From positions 124,001-188,000 of the forward strand of contig NZ_BJYX01000003.1 of the NCBI RefSeq assembly GCF_007991735.1: a stretch of 64,000 nucleotides of DNA, read 5' to 3'. Under the pieces are notes generated by a model. That model was not told the DNA's origin. It ran no database searches and saw nothing but the letters and a program-made list of their open reading frames with translations. A program made the position numbers and the translations under genes. Below, piece by piece: positions 53,040 to 61,260 of this stretch; within the stretch, counting starts at the first letter, position 1; each line of letters starts with the position of its first letter. The stretch comes from Terrabacter aerolatus. Lineage in GTDB: Bacteria; Actinomycetota; Actinomycetes; Actinomycetales; Dermatophilaceae.

Positions 53040-55184
53040 ATGACCGAGGGGTGGGCCTACACGGGCGGTCCTCCCGCCTCCGGGAGCGTGGCGACCGTCG
53101 CGGTCGTCGAGGGCCGGAGCTTCTGCGTGTCCGGACCGTCCGGCGACATCGGGACCTCCGGCGGCCACGGGCTCGTGGTCAAGGACACCCGCTTCCTCGA
53201 CCACCTCGAGCTGCGCGTCGACGGCGAACCGCTCGAGCCGTTGACGGTCGAGCACATCGGGCCGCACGCAGCGACCTTCGTCACGCGCCGTCGACCTCGT
53301 CCGGGGCTCGCCGACAGCACCCTGCTCGTCGTGCGACGTCGCTACGTCGGCAACGGGATGGTCGAGGACGTCACGCTCGAGAACCTCAGCAACGCCGAGG
53401 CGGACGTGACCCTCACGCTCACGGCAGCCACCGACTTCGCGAGCCTCTTCGACGTCAAGGAGGGACGGATCGGCAGGGGCGACGGCCGCATCGAGGTCAC
53501 GACGGACGACACGACCCTCCGGCGTCGGCTCGACCGCCCGGACTCACGGGCGGTCGAGCTCAGCGCCACGGGCGGCTGCCAGGTGTTCCGCCACGGTCTC
53601 GTGTGGCGCCTGTCGGTGCCCGCCAGGTCGAGAACGACGTTCACGGTCCGGGTCGTGCCGGTCTTCCGTGACGTCCCTCTCCCCTCGCCCTACCGCACGG
53701 GGGTGTCGCGCCGCGAGAGTCATCCGGCTCTGGAGCACCGACGCTGGCGCGAGCGCAGTCCGGTCGTCGCGGCCGCCGACCCACGCCTCGACCGACTCGT
53801 CCGCGCGAGCACCGATGACCTGTCGGGACTGCGGATCACCGACCCACAGCACCCCAGACGGATCGTCCTCGCGGCCGGGGCTCCGTGGTTCATGACGCTC
53901 TTCGGCAGGGACTCCCTGCTGACGGCCTGGATGCTGCTGCCCCTGGACGCGCGAGTCGCCCGAGGCACGTTGGAGACCCTCGCGCAGGCGCAGGGCCGGA
54001 CCGTGGACCCGCTCACCGAGGAGGAGCCGGGCCGCATCCTCCACGAGATCCGGTCGGGGCTGCTGGACGAGGCGAGCGAGGGCGAGGAGACCGTCTACTA
54101 CGGCACCGTCGATGCCACCCCCCTGTTCGTCATGCTCGCGGGCGAGCTGCACCGTTGGGGCGCCTCGAAGGCCGAGTCGGCCTCGCTCGCGCCACACGTC
54201 CGACGGGCGCTCGCCTGGATCGAGCGGTACGGCGACGCCGACGGGGACGGGTTCGTCGAGTACGAGCGGGCCACGGACCGGGGGCTCGTCAACCAGGGCT
54301 GGAAGGACTCCTTCGACGGCATCACGTACGACTCGGGTGCCATCGCTGCTCCGCCGCTGGCTCTCGCGGAGGTCCAGGGCTACGTCTACGCCGCGCTCCT
54401 CGCCGGGGCCGAGCTCGCCCGGGCCGGGCACGACGACGATCGTGCCCACGACCTGGAGGAGCGCGCCGCGACGCTCAAGCGCCGCTTCAACGAGTCCTTC
54501 TGGCTGCCGGGGCGTGGCTACTACGCGATGGCGCTCGACGCCCACAAGCGTCCCGTCGACGCGCTCGGCTCCAACATGGGCCACTGCCTGTGGACCGGGA
54601 TCGTCGACGACGAGCACGCCGCGTCGGTGGCGGCCTCGCTCATGTCGCGCGAGATGTTCACCGGGTTCGGCATCCGCACGCTGTCGTCGGCGGCCGGTGC
54701 CTACAACCCGATGAGCTACCACAACGGGTCGGTCTGGCCCCATGACAACGCCATCATCGCGGCGGGTCTGCGGCGCTACGGCTTCGTGGCGGAGGCCAAC
54801 CGGGTGGTCCTCGGCCTGCTCGACGCCGCGGCCGGCTTCGGCGACCGGCTGCCCGAGCTGTTCTGCGGCTTCGACCGTCACGAGTTCGCCCGACCGGTGC
54901 CCTACCCGACGTCGTGCTCGCCCCAGGCCTGGGCCGCGGCCGCCCCGCTCCTGCTCGTCCGGTCCCTGCTCGGCCTCGAGGTGGACCTGCCCCGTGGTGT
55001 CGTGCGCCTCGACCCGCGGCTGCCCGACCGGCTGCTGCCGATCTCGATCGGCCAGCTCCACGTCGGCGGCGACCTGCTGCGGGTGTCCGTCGACCTCTCC
55101 GGCTGGCAGGTCTCGGGGCTCACGGACGGGCTGCGCGTCGATCGGGGGCCGGGTGGGTCCGGTCCGCCGCGCCCTGCCGAGTGA
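53040..55184 (+). CDS. Glycogen-debranching-type glycoside hydrolase
   Basis: 714 residues. The N-terminal beta domain (about 10-230) is of the glycogen-debranching N-terminal type (SFCVSGPSGDI, GLVVKDTRFLDHLEL). The alpha/alpha-barrel (about 250-690) has WFMTLFGRDSLLTAWM, NQGWKDSFDGI, GSNMGHCLW and YHNGSVWPHDNAII. Such proteins are annotated as amylo-alpha-1,6-glucosidase-like; some act on other oligosaccharides. It begins 16 bp after the caspase gene with a gggcaggg ribosome site, so it likely belongs to the same transcript. Confidence 0.88.
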   Translation: MTEGWAYTGGPPASGSVATVAVVEGRSFCVSGPSGDIGTSGGHGLVVKDTRFLDHLELRVDGEPLEPLTVEHIGPHAATFVTRRRPRPGLADSTLLVVRRRYVGNGMVEDVTLENLSNAEADVTLTLTAATDFASLFDVKEGRIGRGDGRIEVTTDDTTLRRRLDRPDSRAVELSATGGCQVFRHGLVWRLSVPARSRTTFTVRVVPVFRDVPLPSPYRTGVSRRESHPALEHRRWRERSPVVAAADPRLDRLVRASTDDLSGLRITDPQHPRRIVLAAGAPWFMTLFGRDSLLTAWMLLPLDARVARGTLETLAQAQGRTVDPLTEEEPGRILHEIRSGLLDEASEGEETVYYGTVDATPLFVMLAGELHRWGASKAESASLAPHVRRALAWIERYGDADGDGFVEYERATDRGLVNQGWKDSFDGITYDSGAIAAPPLALAEVQGYVYAALLAGAELARAGHDDDRAHDLEERAATLKRRFNESFWLPGRGYYAMALDAHKRPVDALGSNMGHCLWTGIVDDEHAASVAASLMSREMFTGFGIRTLSSAAGAYNPMSYHNGSVWPHDNAIIAAGLRRYGFVAEANRVVLGLLDAAAGFGDRLPELFCGFDRHEFARPVPYPTSCSPQAWAAAAPLLLVRSLLGLEVDLPRGVVRLDPRLPDRLLPISIGQLHVGGDLLRVSVDLSGWQVSGLTDGLRVDRGPGGSGPPRPAE

Positions 55185-55288
55185 GGAACGTCGCGGTCCG
55201 CGCCGCACGCGACCCCCGCCGCGTACGGTGGAAGTGGGCCCGCCGACCACCCCGATGCGGGACGTCCGGGCCCGGGGGGTGGTGCAAC

Positions 55289-56419
55289 GTGTCCACGGTC
55301 TCGACGTCCGGCGCAGGCCCGCACGTCGTGCTCCGGCCGCGGCCCCTGCGCATCGCGGTGGTGGCGCCGCCCTACTACTCGGTCCCGCCCCAGGGCTACG
55401 GCGGGGTCGAGTCCGTCGTGGCGGGACTCGTCGACCGGCTCGTGGCCCACGGGCACCACGTCGTCCTCTTCGCCGCACGAGTGCGCGGCACGACGGCGCA
55501 GGAGTTCGTCCGCACGTGGGAGACACCGCCCACCGCCCAGCTGACGCTGGCCCTGCCGGAGGTGGTGCATGCCGCGCGGGTCGAGGCCCTGCTCCTGGCG
55601 CACCCGGTGGACCTCGTCCACGACCACACCCTGGCCGGGCCCCTGACCGCGCAGGCACGACGCTCACCGACGGTCGTGACGGTGCACGGTGCGATGGACG
55701 ACCTGTCGGAGGTCTATCGGCCGCTGGACGGGTCCGTGAGCCTGGTCGCGGTCTCCGACGCCCAGCGGCGTCGCGCCCCGGACCTCAACTGGGTGGCCAC
55801 CGTCCACAACGGCATCGACGTCGACAGCTTCCCCTACCGGGCCGAGAAGGACGACTACGTCCTGTTCCTCGGCCGTTTCCACCCGGACAAGGCACCCCAT
55901 CTGGCGATCGAGGCGGCCCGCCGCGCGGGGGTGCGCATCATCCTGGCCGGCAAGTGCAGCGAGGAGCTCGAGCACGAGTACTACCGCGACGTGCTGGCTC
56001 CGATGCTGGGCCCCGACGCCGTCGCGGTCGGGGTCGCCGACGCCGCCCTGAAGCGCCGGCTCCTGGCCGGCGCCCGTTGCCTCGTCTTCCCCATCCGCTG
56101 GGAGGAGCCGTTCGGCCTCGTCATGGTCGAGGCCATGGCGTGCGGGACCCCGGTCGTGGCGCTGGCCCGGGGAGCCGCGCCGGAGGTGGTGGCGCACGGT
56201 CGCACCGGCTTCGTCGTCGACCGGCCGGAGCAGCTCGCGGAGGCCATCCGAGACTGCGCCTCCCTCGAGGCGGCCGAGTGCCGGCGCCACGTGAGCAGCC
56301 GGTTCGGCCTCGAGGCGATGGCGACCGGTTACGAGGGTGCCTACCGGCGAGTGCTCGCCCGCACGGACCCCGCATCGGCGGGTGGTCCGTCGACCCCGCC
56401 GACCACGACGTCACGCTGA
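55289..56419 (+). CDS. GT4-family glycosyltransferase
   Basis: 376 residues, GT-B fold. The N-terminal domain has VAPPYYSVPPQGYGG and LVHDHTLAGPL. The C-terminal domain has VHNGIDVDSFPY, LFLGRFHPDKAPHLAIEAA and the E-x7-E motif in EPFGLVMVEAMACGTPVVA. GT4 enzymes transfer sugars from nucleotide donors to lipids, sugars or small molecules; the acceptor is unknown. GTG 55289 was chosen for position and the G-rich site upstream. The 104-bp gap contains TACGGT (55224-55229) and may hold its own promoter. It ends at a strong terminator. Confidence 0.87.
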   Translation: MSTVSTSGAGPHVVLRPRPLRIAVVAPPYYSVPPQGYGGVESVVAGLVDRLVAHGHHVVLFAARVRGTTAQEFVRTWETPPTAQLTLALPEVVHAARVEALLLAHPVDLVHDHTLAGPLTAQARRSPTVVTVHGAMDDLSEVYRPLDGSVSLVAVSDAQRRRAPDLNWVATVHNGIDVDSFPYRAEKDDYVLFLGRFHPDKAPHLAIEAARRAGVRIILAGKCSEELEHEYYRDVLAPMLGPDAVAVGVADAALKRRLLAGARCLVFPIRWEEPFGLVMVEAMACGTPVVALARGAAPEVVAHGRTGFVVDRPEQLAEAIRDCASLEAAECRRHVSSRFGLEAMATGYEGAYRRVLARTDPASAGGPSTPPTTTSR

Positions 56420-56468
56420 ACAGGACCCACCCGATCCACCGGACTCGTACGAGGAAGGGTCCGGACGC

Positions 56469-56503
56469 AAGAAGACCGGACAGGATTCCTGTCCGGTCTT
56501 CTT
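56469..56503. terminator. Terminator between GT4 gene and tRNA-Ala
   Basis: Long near-perfect inverted repeat centred on 56486 (15-17-bp arms, gaagaccggacagg / cctgtccggtcttc). It ends the GT4 transcript and, on the other strand, the tRNA transcript. Confidence 0.88.
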
Positions 56504-56511
56504 CGCATCGG

Positions 56512-56584
56512 TGGAGCTGAGGGGACTCGAACCCCTGACCCCCTGCATGCCATGCAGGTGCGCTACCAGCTGCGCCACAGCCCC
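56512..56584 (-). tRNA. tRNA-Ala (anticodon GGC)
   Basis: 73 nt on the minus strand. The acceptor stem GGGGCTG/CAGCTCC, D-arm GCGCAGCTGGTAGCGC, anticodon stem CCTGC/GCAGG with loop ATGGCAT (anticodon GGC), and T-arm with GGTTCGAGTCC all fold. The discriminator is A; the CCA end is not fully encoded (CCG follows). It sits at the end of the nadD-rsfS-phosphatase cluster, a usual actinobacterial position. Confidence 0.96.
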
Positions 56585-56667
56585 GTGCGGGTGTCACCTC
56601 GTCGAAGCGACTGCGTAACCATAGCGGGTCCGCGCCCCTCCGCCAAAATCGGGGGCGGCCTTTCGGG

Positions 56668-57324
56668 TCAGACGTTCCAGGGCCCGAGGTTCCAGCCGCT
56701 GATCCGCCAGCGCGTCGCCTCCGAGTAGCTCTTGCCCGCCTCGACGAGCTCGATCCAGTGGCAGTTGCCGAGGCCCCGGAAGACGGCGTCGGACACGTCC
56801 TGGTCGAGCCCCACGAGATCGCTCACCGCGACGCGGGCGCTCACGCCGTGAGCCACGACGACCGCGGTCTCCCCGGCCTCCAGCTCGTCCGAGATCTCGC
56901 GCAGGGCGGTTCCGGCCCGGTGCGCCACCTGTGCCATGGTCTCGCCGGTGACGCCACGGGGAGCGTCCTCGCCACGGTCCAGGGCGGCGACGACCTCGGG
57001 GTAGCGCTCACGGACCTCGTCGGCGTGCAGGCCCTGCCACTCGCCCACGTGCACCTCGCGCAGGCGCGGGTCGAGGCGCACCTCCAGCCCGGTCAGCCCG
57101 GCGATGGCCTCGGCCGTCGCCGCTGCGCGCCGGAGGTCGCTCGAGACGATGAGCGACGGGGCGTAGGCCGCCAGGTGCGGGGCCGCGGCCTGCACCTGCG
57201 CACGTCCGCGCTCGGACAGCTCGGTGTCCTTGTGGCCCTGCCAGATCCGAGCCGCGTTGTCGACCGTCTCGGCGTGACGCACGACGACGACGCGACGCGG
57301 CCCGGCAGACGACGCCGAGGTCAC
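56668..57324 (-). CDS. Histidine phosphatase (phosphoglycerate-mutase-like)
   Basis: 218 residues. The active-site motif VVRHAETVDN contains the phosphorylated His. WQGHKDTELSERGRAQ, SSDLRRAAATAEAI, LREVHVGEWQGL and VVVAHGVS complete the branch-1 fold. In this gene order it is often annotated as a phosphoglycerate mutase, but the SSDLRR form favours a broad phosphatase, possibly acting on mycolyl- or glucosyl-3-phosphoglycerate-like compounds. Coupled by GTGA to rsfS. Confidence 0.9.
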   Translation of the reverse strand: MTSASSAGPRRVVVVRHAETVDNAARIWQGHKDTELSERGRAQVQAAAPHLAAYAPSLIVSSDLRRAAATAEAIAGLTGLEVRLDPRLREVHVGEWQGLHADEVRERYPEVVAALDRGEDAPRGVTGETMAQVAHRAGTALREISDELEAGETAVVVAHGVSARVAVSDLVGLDQDVSDAVFRGLGNCHWIELVEAGKSYSEATRWRISGWNLGPWNV

Positions 57325-57743
57325 GCCTCGTCGACCTCGGCGGCGTCGTCGGCCTCGTCTGCGGCACCCGGTCGGGCCGGTGCGGTCACCGTCGCGAGGT
57401 CGATCTCGGGGCAGTCCTTCCACAGCCGCTCGAGCGCGTAGTACTCGCGCTCCTCCTCGTGCTGGACGTGCACGATGATGTCGCCGAAGTCGATGAGGAC
57501 CCATCGGCCCTCGCGCTCGCCCTCACGGCGGATCGGCTTGCTGCCGAGCTCGCGCAGCCGGTCCTCCACCTCGTCAACGATGGCCCCGACCTGGCGCTCG
57601 GACGGCGCCGACGCGATGACGAACACGTCGGTGAGCGGCATCTGCTCGCTCACGTCGATGGCGAGCACCTTCTCGGCGAGCTTCTCCTCGGCAGCCAGGG
57701 AGGCCACCTTCGCGAGCTGGATCGAATGGTCTGCTGCGGTCAC
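57321..57743 (-). CDS. rsfS: Ribosome silencing factor RsfS
   Basis: 140 residues of the Iojap family: [35 protein letters not shown] and [12 protein letters not shown]. RsfS binds ribosomal protein uL14 and blocks subunit joining when nutrients are short. The acidic tail after about 118 is extra. Coupled on both sides by GTGA overlaps with nadD and the phosphatase gene. Confidence 0.95.
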   Translation of the reverse strand: MTAADHSIQLAKVASLAAEEKLAEKVLAIDVSEQMPLTDVFVIASAPSERQVGAIVDEVEDRLRELGSKPIRREGEREGRWVLIDFGDIIVHVQHEEEREYYALERLWKDCPEIDLATVTAPARPGAADEADDAAEVDEA

Positions 57744-58381
57744 GAATCTCCTCGGTGGGGCGCCGACAGCACGTGTGCCGGCGCGGAGCCTGCGCTCGCC
57801 GGGTCGGCGGCATACAGGCGGTACTTGTTGATGTACTGGACGACCCCGTCGGGCACGAGGTACCAGACGGGTGCACCGCCGGCGACCCGCGAACGGCAGT
57901 CGGTGGAGCTGATCGCCATGGCCGGGACCTCCTGGAGGGTGACCCGCTGCCCCGGCAGCCCCTTGTCGGACAGCTCGTGCCCGGGCCGGGTGACGCCGAT
58001 GAAGTGGGCCAGCTCGAAGAGGTGCTCCGCGTCCTTCCAGGACAGGATCTCGGCCAGGGCGTCCGCGCCGGTGATGAAGAAGAGCTCGTCGCCCGCCCGC
58101 TCCGCGCGGATGTCCCGCAGGGTGTCGATCGTGAACGTCGGGCCGGGCCGGTCGATGTCGACCCGGCTGACGGTGAAACGGGGGTTGGACGCCGTCGCGA
58201 TGACGGTCATGAGATAGCGGTCCTCAGCCGACGAGACGTGGCGGTCCGCCTTCTGCCACGGCTGTCCCGTGGGGACGAAGACGACCTCGTCGAGGTCGAA
58301 ACGCGACTGGACCTCGCTGGCGGCCACGAGGTGGCCGTGGTGGATCGGGTCGAAGGTCCCACCCATGACGCCGAGGCGCAT
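57740..58381 (-). CDS. nadD: Nicotinate-mononucleotide adenylyltransferase
   Basis: 213 residues. The nucleotidyltransferase motif [12 protein letters not shown] (about 8-19) and ISSTDCRSR near 175 are those of NadD, which makes deamido-NAD from nicotinate mononucleotide and ATP. ATG 58381 is two bases after the small membrane protein's stop. The usual ISSTxIR reads ISSTDCR here, a mild change. Confidence 0.95.
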   Translation of the reverse strand: MRLGVMGGTFDPIHHGHLVAASEVQSRFDLDEVVFVPTGQPWQKADRHVSSAEDRYLMTVIATASNPRFTVSRVDIDRPGPTFTIDTLRDIRAERAGDELFFITGADALAEILSWKDAEHLFELAHFIGVTRPGHELSDKGLPGQRVTLQEVPAMAISSTDCRSRVAGGAPVWYLVPDGVVQYINKYRLYAADPASAGSAPAHVLSAPHRGDS

Positions 58382-58383
58382 GG

Positions 58384-58611
58384 TCAGTGGTGGGCCACGT
58401 CGGATCCGCTCGAGCTGCCGTGCGTGCCCTCGGTCGGGCGGGTCGGACGGGGCGCCTGCACCTTGTAGGCGGTGTTGCGGAAGCTCCACGTGACGCCGAG
58501 GGCGACGAGGAACAGCGCGAACGTGATGAGGAAGTAGGCGATCACCGGCAGCGGGAGCTCGCGCGCGGCTTGCTCCCCCTCGGTGGCGAGTGCGAGGACA
58601 CGATCAGACAT
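58384..58611 (-). CDS. Small single-pass membrane protein
   Basis: 75 residues with one membrane helix (about 23-45, [21 protein letters not shown]) and a Pro/Ser-rich cytosolic tail. Similar short proteins precede nadD in other actinobacteria; function unknown. It heads the operon, behind TAGGCT at 6 nt (leaderless). Confidence 0.78.
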   Translation of the reverse strand: MSDRVLALATEGEQAARELPLPVIAYFLITFALFLVALGVTWSFRNTAYKVQAPRPTRPTEGTHGSSSGSDVAHH

Positions 58612-58617
58612 GCGCCC

Positions 58618-58623
58618 AGCCTA
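58618..58623 (-). promoter_or_regulatory. -10 element of the nadD-rsfS operon (leaderless)
   Basis: TAGGCT on the minus strand, 6 nt before ATG 58611. Confidence 0.55.
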
Positions 58624-58754
58624 GCGCCCGCCCGGCGGGACCGACGCCGCCCGTCCGTGCACGTCTGGCGGCGGTCGGCTCAGCGAGGGGCCGTGCTGCC
58701 CGGCGCCGCCTCGGCACGGACGAGCCAGCCGTGGCCGACCGTCGCGAACGGCTC

Positions 58755-59297
58755 CTACCCCGCGGCCACGGCCTCGTGGACGCGGTCGCGCCACTGCTCG
58801 GCGAGCGCGACGACCTCGGGCGGGTAGTCGAGCTCGACCCGGTGCTCGGCGAACTCGTCCTCGTCGTCGACGTAGAGGTGGCCGTCTCGGGTGAGCACGA
58901 CGTCGAGGTCGAGGTCGACCATCGTCACCTCCCACACCGGTCCTGAGTCGCTGCCCGCCGCGCCCCTCCGCTGCCACACCGGCTCCGTCGTCATGTCGAC
59001 GTAGACGCTGACCTCGCGGTGGGCGGGGTAGAAGCCCGCGGCATACGCCCCCTCGTGGGGCACGAGGGAGACCCAGCCGCTCGACTCGAGGAAGTCGGCT
59101 CCCGGACGCGCGCACCGGGTGCCCGCCGGGGAGTACCACCAGTGGCCGTGCTCGTCGGCCCCGAGGTAGCGGCCGACCCACTCCCAGTGCCGCCCGCCGC
59201 CCCACTTCGTGAACCTTCCGGCGACGGGTGTCCCCGGCGCGAGGCCGCCCGGCGGCATACCGCGACCCGGCGGGTGCTGCGTGCTCGCCTCGCTCAC
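58755..59297 (-). CDS. DUF402 protein
   Basis: 180 residues. The core (about 30-160) has HWEWVGRYLGADEHGHWWYS, YAAGFYPAHREVSVYVDMT and the acidic VTMVDLDLDVVLTRDG and DEDEFAEH, the pattern of DUF402 proteins, which include nucleotide di/triphosphatases with a metal site of Asp/Glu residues. GTG 59297 is preceded by TAGGGT at 7 nt. Two octamer copies lie inside. Confidence 0.87.
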   Translation of the reverse strand: MSEASTQHPPGRGMPPGGLAPGTPVAGRFTKWGGGRHWEWVGRYLGADEHGHWWYSPAGTRCARPGADFLESSGWVSLVPHEGAYAAGFYPAHREVSVYVDMTTEPVWQRRGAAGSDSGPVWEVTMVDLDLDVVLTRDGHLYVDDEDEFAEHRVELDYPPEVVALAEQWRDRVHEAVAAG

Positions 59298-59304
59298 GCG
59301 GGGA

Positions 59305-59310
59305 ACCCTA
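59305..59310 (-). promoter_or_regulatory. -10 element of the DUF402 gene (leaderless)
   Basis: TAGGGT on the minus strand, 7 nt before GTG 59297. Confidence 0.6.
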
Positions 59311-59378
59311 CCGCCGGGCCGCCCGAACGGGCACAGACGCGACACAGTGGCGTGACAGCGGCAGCCCATCGGCGGCCG

Positions 59379-59384
59379 TACCCT
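59379..59384 (+). promoter_or_regulatory. -10 element of the GT2 gene (leaderless)
   Basis: TACCCT, 7 nt before ATG 59392; divergent from the DUF402 promoter. Confidence 0.6.
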
Positions 59385-59391
59385 TGTTCGC

Positions 59392-60534
59392 ATGGTTCCT
59401 GAGTTGTCCGTGGTCATCCCGATGTACAACGAGGAGGAGGTGCTCCCCCTCCTCGTCGAGCGGCTCCGGCCCCTCCTCGACGCCATGGGCACGAGCTACG
59501 AGGTCGTCGCCGTCGACGACGGCAGCAAGGACCTGACGGCCGTGCTGCTCCAGCGCTACCACCGCGAGTGGCCTGCCCTGCGCGTCGTCCGGCTGCGCGC
59601 CAACGCCGGCCACCAGGCGGCGATCTCGGCGGGCCTCGTCCGCGCCCTCGGCGACTACGTCGTCACGATCGACGCCGACCTGCAGGACCCGCCCGAGATC
59701 ATCCCCCAGATGCTCGCGGCCGCGAAGGGCGACGGCGTCGACGTCGTCTACGGCGTGCGCAACGACCGCTCGACCGACACGTGGTTCAAGCGCGTCTCGG
59801 CCCGCGCCTTCTACCGGTTCATCGGGATGATGTCGCAGACCTCGGCGCACGCCGACGCCGGCGACTACCGCCTCATGTCGCGCGCCACGGTCGACGCCAT
59901 CAACAGCCTCCCCGAGCACAACCGCGTCCTGCGCTTCATCGTGCCGGCGCTGAACTTCCCCTCCGACACCGTGCACTACAAGCGGGAGGAGCGCGCGGCC
60001 GGGGACTCGAAGTACCCCCTCATCAAGATGATCAAGCTGTCGCTCGACTCCCTGACGGGCTTCTCCACCGCGCCGCTGCGGCTCGCGACGTTCGCCGGCT
60101 TCGGTGGCGCGGTCCTCGCGGTGCTGCTCGTGCTCTACACGCTCATCTCGCGCTCGCAGGGTCACACGGTGGCCGGCTGGACCTCGACGGTGGCCATCGT
60201 CGCCGGTGTCGGGGCCGTCCAGCTCGTCTGCGTCGGCATCCTCGGCGAGTACATCGGGCGGATGTACGGCCACATGCAGGGTCGACCCACGTACTTCATC
60301 GCCTACGACTCGATGACGGCCGACTCGGCCGGGCACGGCCCCACCGACACGCCCCTCCCGGGGCAGCCGACCGGCGACCAGCCCAGCGCGGTCGCCGCGT
60401 CGGCGGACGCCGGCCCGGCCGGTGTCGCCGGCGTCGCCGGTCCCGCAGGCCCCGCCGAGGACACGCCCCTCGAGGCTGGTCTCCAGCAGGCCCCGTCGGC
60501 GTCCTCCCCGGAGCCGAGTCAGCTGCGCGGCTGA
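59392..60534 (+). CDS. GT2 glycosyltransferase, DPM1/GtrB-like membrane enzyme
   Basis: 380 residues. The GT-A domain (1-225) has VVIPMYNEEEVLPLL, AVDDGSKDLT and TIDADLQDPPEII. Two membrane helices (about 235-258 and 265-290) and GEYIGRMYGHMQGRPTYF match polyprenyl-phosphate glycosyltransferases such as GtrB/ArnC, which load sugar onto undecaprenyl or decaprenyl phosphate for the cell envelope. A disordered Ala/Gly/Pro tail (about 310-380) is extra. Its 3' end overlaps the methyltransferase gene by 16 bp, tail to tail. Confidence 0.9.
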   Translation: MVPELSVVIPMYNEEEVLPLLVERLRPLLDAMGTSYEVVAVDDGSKDLTAVLLQRYHREWPALRVVRLRANAGHQAAISAGLVRALGDYVVTIDADLQDPPEIIPQMLAAAKGDGVDVVYGVRNDRSTDTWFKRVSARAFYRFIGMMSQTSAHADAGDYRLMSRATVDAINSLPEHNRVLRFIVPALNFPSDTVHYKREERAAGDSKYPLIKMIKLSLDSLTGFSTAPLRLATFAGFGGAVLAVLLVLYTLISRSQGHTVAGWTSTVAIVAGVGAVQLVCVGILGEYIGRMYGHMQGRPTYFIAYDSMTADSAGHGPTDTPLPGQPTGDQPSAVAASADAGPAGVAGVAGPAGPAEDTPLEAGLQQAPSASSPEPSQLRG

Positions 60535-61214
60535 GCCCGCAGCAGCAGGCTGACGCCCGGCAGGCCGCCCACCGGCAGGTAACGCTCGGCGGTGATGATG
60601 GTGCGCAGGCCCCAGTTGACGACGGGGTGCATGTCGTCGAGGTCGGACCCCGAGCTCGTCCTGCGCCGCATCGCCACGACCGGGCGCAGCAGCACGTTCC
60701 ACGACCGCACGTCGGTGACCTCGAAACCACCGCGCTCGAGCAGGCTCACGAGCCCCTCTCGGGTGTAGCGCCGGACGTGGTCGACCGCCTCGTCGTGGTC
60801 GGACCACAGGCGGGGGTCGGCCGGGACGGCGACGAGGTAGGTACCCGTCGGCTTGAGCACGCGATGCACCTCGGCCACGGCCGCGTCGTCGTCCACCAGG
60901 TGCTCGAGCAGGTCGAAGGCCATGACGAGGTCGAGCGAGGCGTCGGCCAGCGGGAGCCGCGTCGCGTCGCCGCGCACCGTGGCGAGGCCGCGCCCGTGGG
61001 CCACCTCCGCGCCGTCGGCGCCGTACTCGAGCGCGACGGCGTCCCAGCCGTGCTGGCGCAGGACGCGGGTGTTGCCGCCGCCTGCCGCGCCGATGTCGAG
61101 GGCCCGTCCGGGCGTCAGCCCCGAGATGGCCTTGGCCAGGAGGTGGCGTCGCTCGCGGTACCACCAGTGGTCGTCCTCGAGCTCAGCGAGCTTGCGGACC
61201 TCGGTGCCTTCCAT
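60519..61214 (-). CDS. Class I SAM-dependent methyltransferase
   Basis: 231 residues. The SAM motif LDIGAAGGGNTRVL is near residue 40; GDATRLPLADASLDLVMAFD and HVLKPTG-like VHRVLKPTGTYLVAVP follow. DHVRRYTREGLVSLLERGGF resembles methyltransferases encoded beside polyprenyl sugar transferases. The substrate is not known; the overlap with the GT2 gene hints at a shared envelope pathway but transcription is convergent. Confidence 0.87.
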   Translation of the reverse strand: MEGTEVRKLAELEDDHWWYRERRHLLAKAISGLTPGRALDIGAAGGGNTRVLRQHGWDAVALEYGADGAEVAHGRGLATVRGDATRLPLADASLDLVMAFDLLEHLVDDDAAVAEVHRVLKPTGTYLVAVPADPRLWSDHDEAVDHVRRYTREGLVSLLERGGFEVTDVRSWNVLLRPVVAMRRRTSSGSDLDDMHPVVNWGLRTIITAERYLPVGGLPGVSLLLRAQPRS

Positions 61215-61260
61215 GGTCGGACATCATGCCATCCGCTCCTGCCAGCTGCCGACGAGGTGG

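Noticed and set aside
56512-56584. tRNA-Ala as an attachment site of a genomic island
   Set aside because: No integrase, no duplicated tRNA end, and both flanks carry ordinary actinobacterial gene order.
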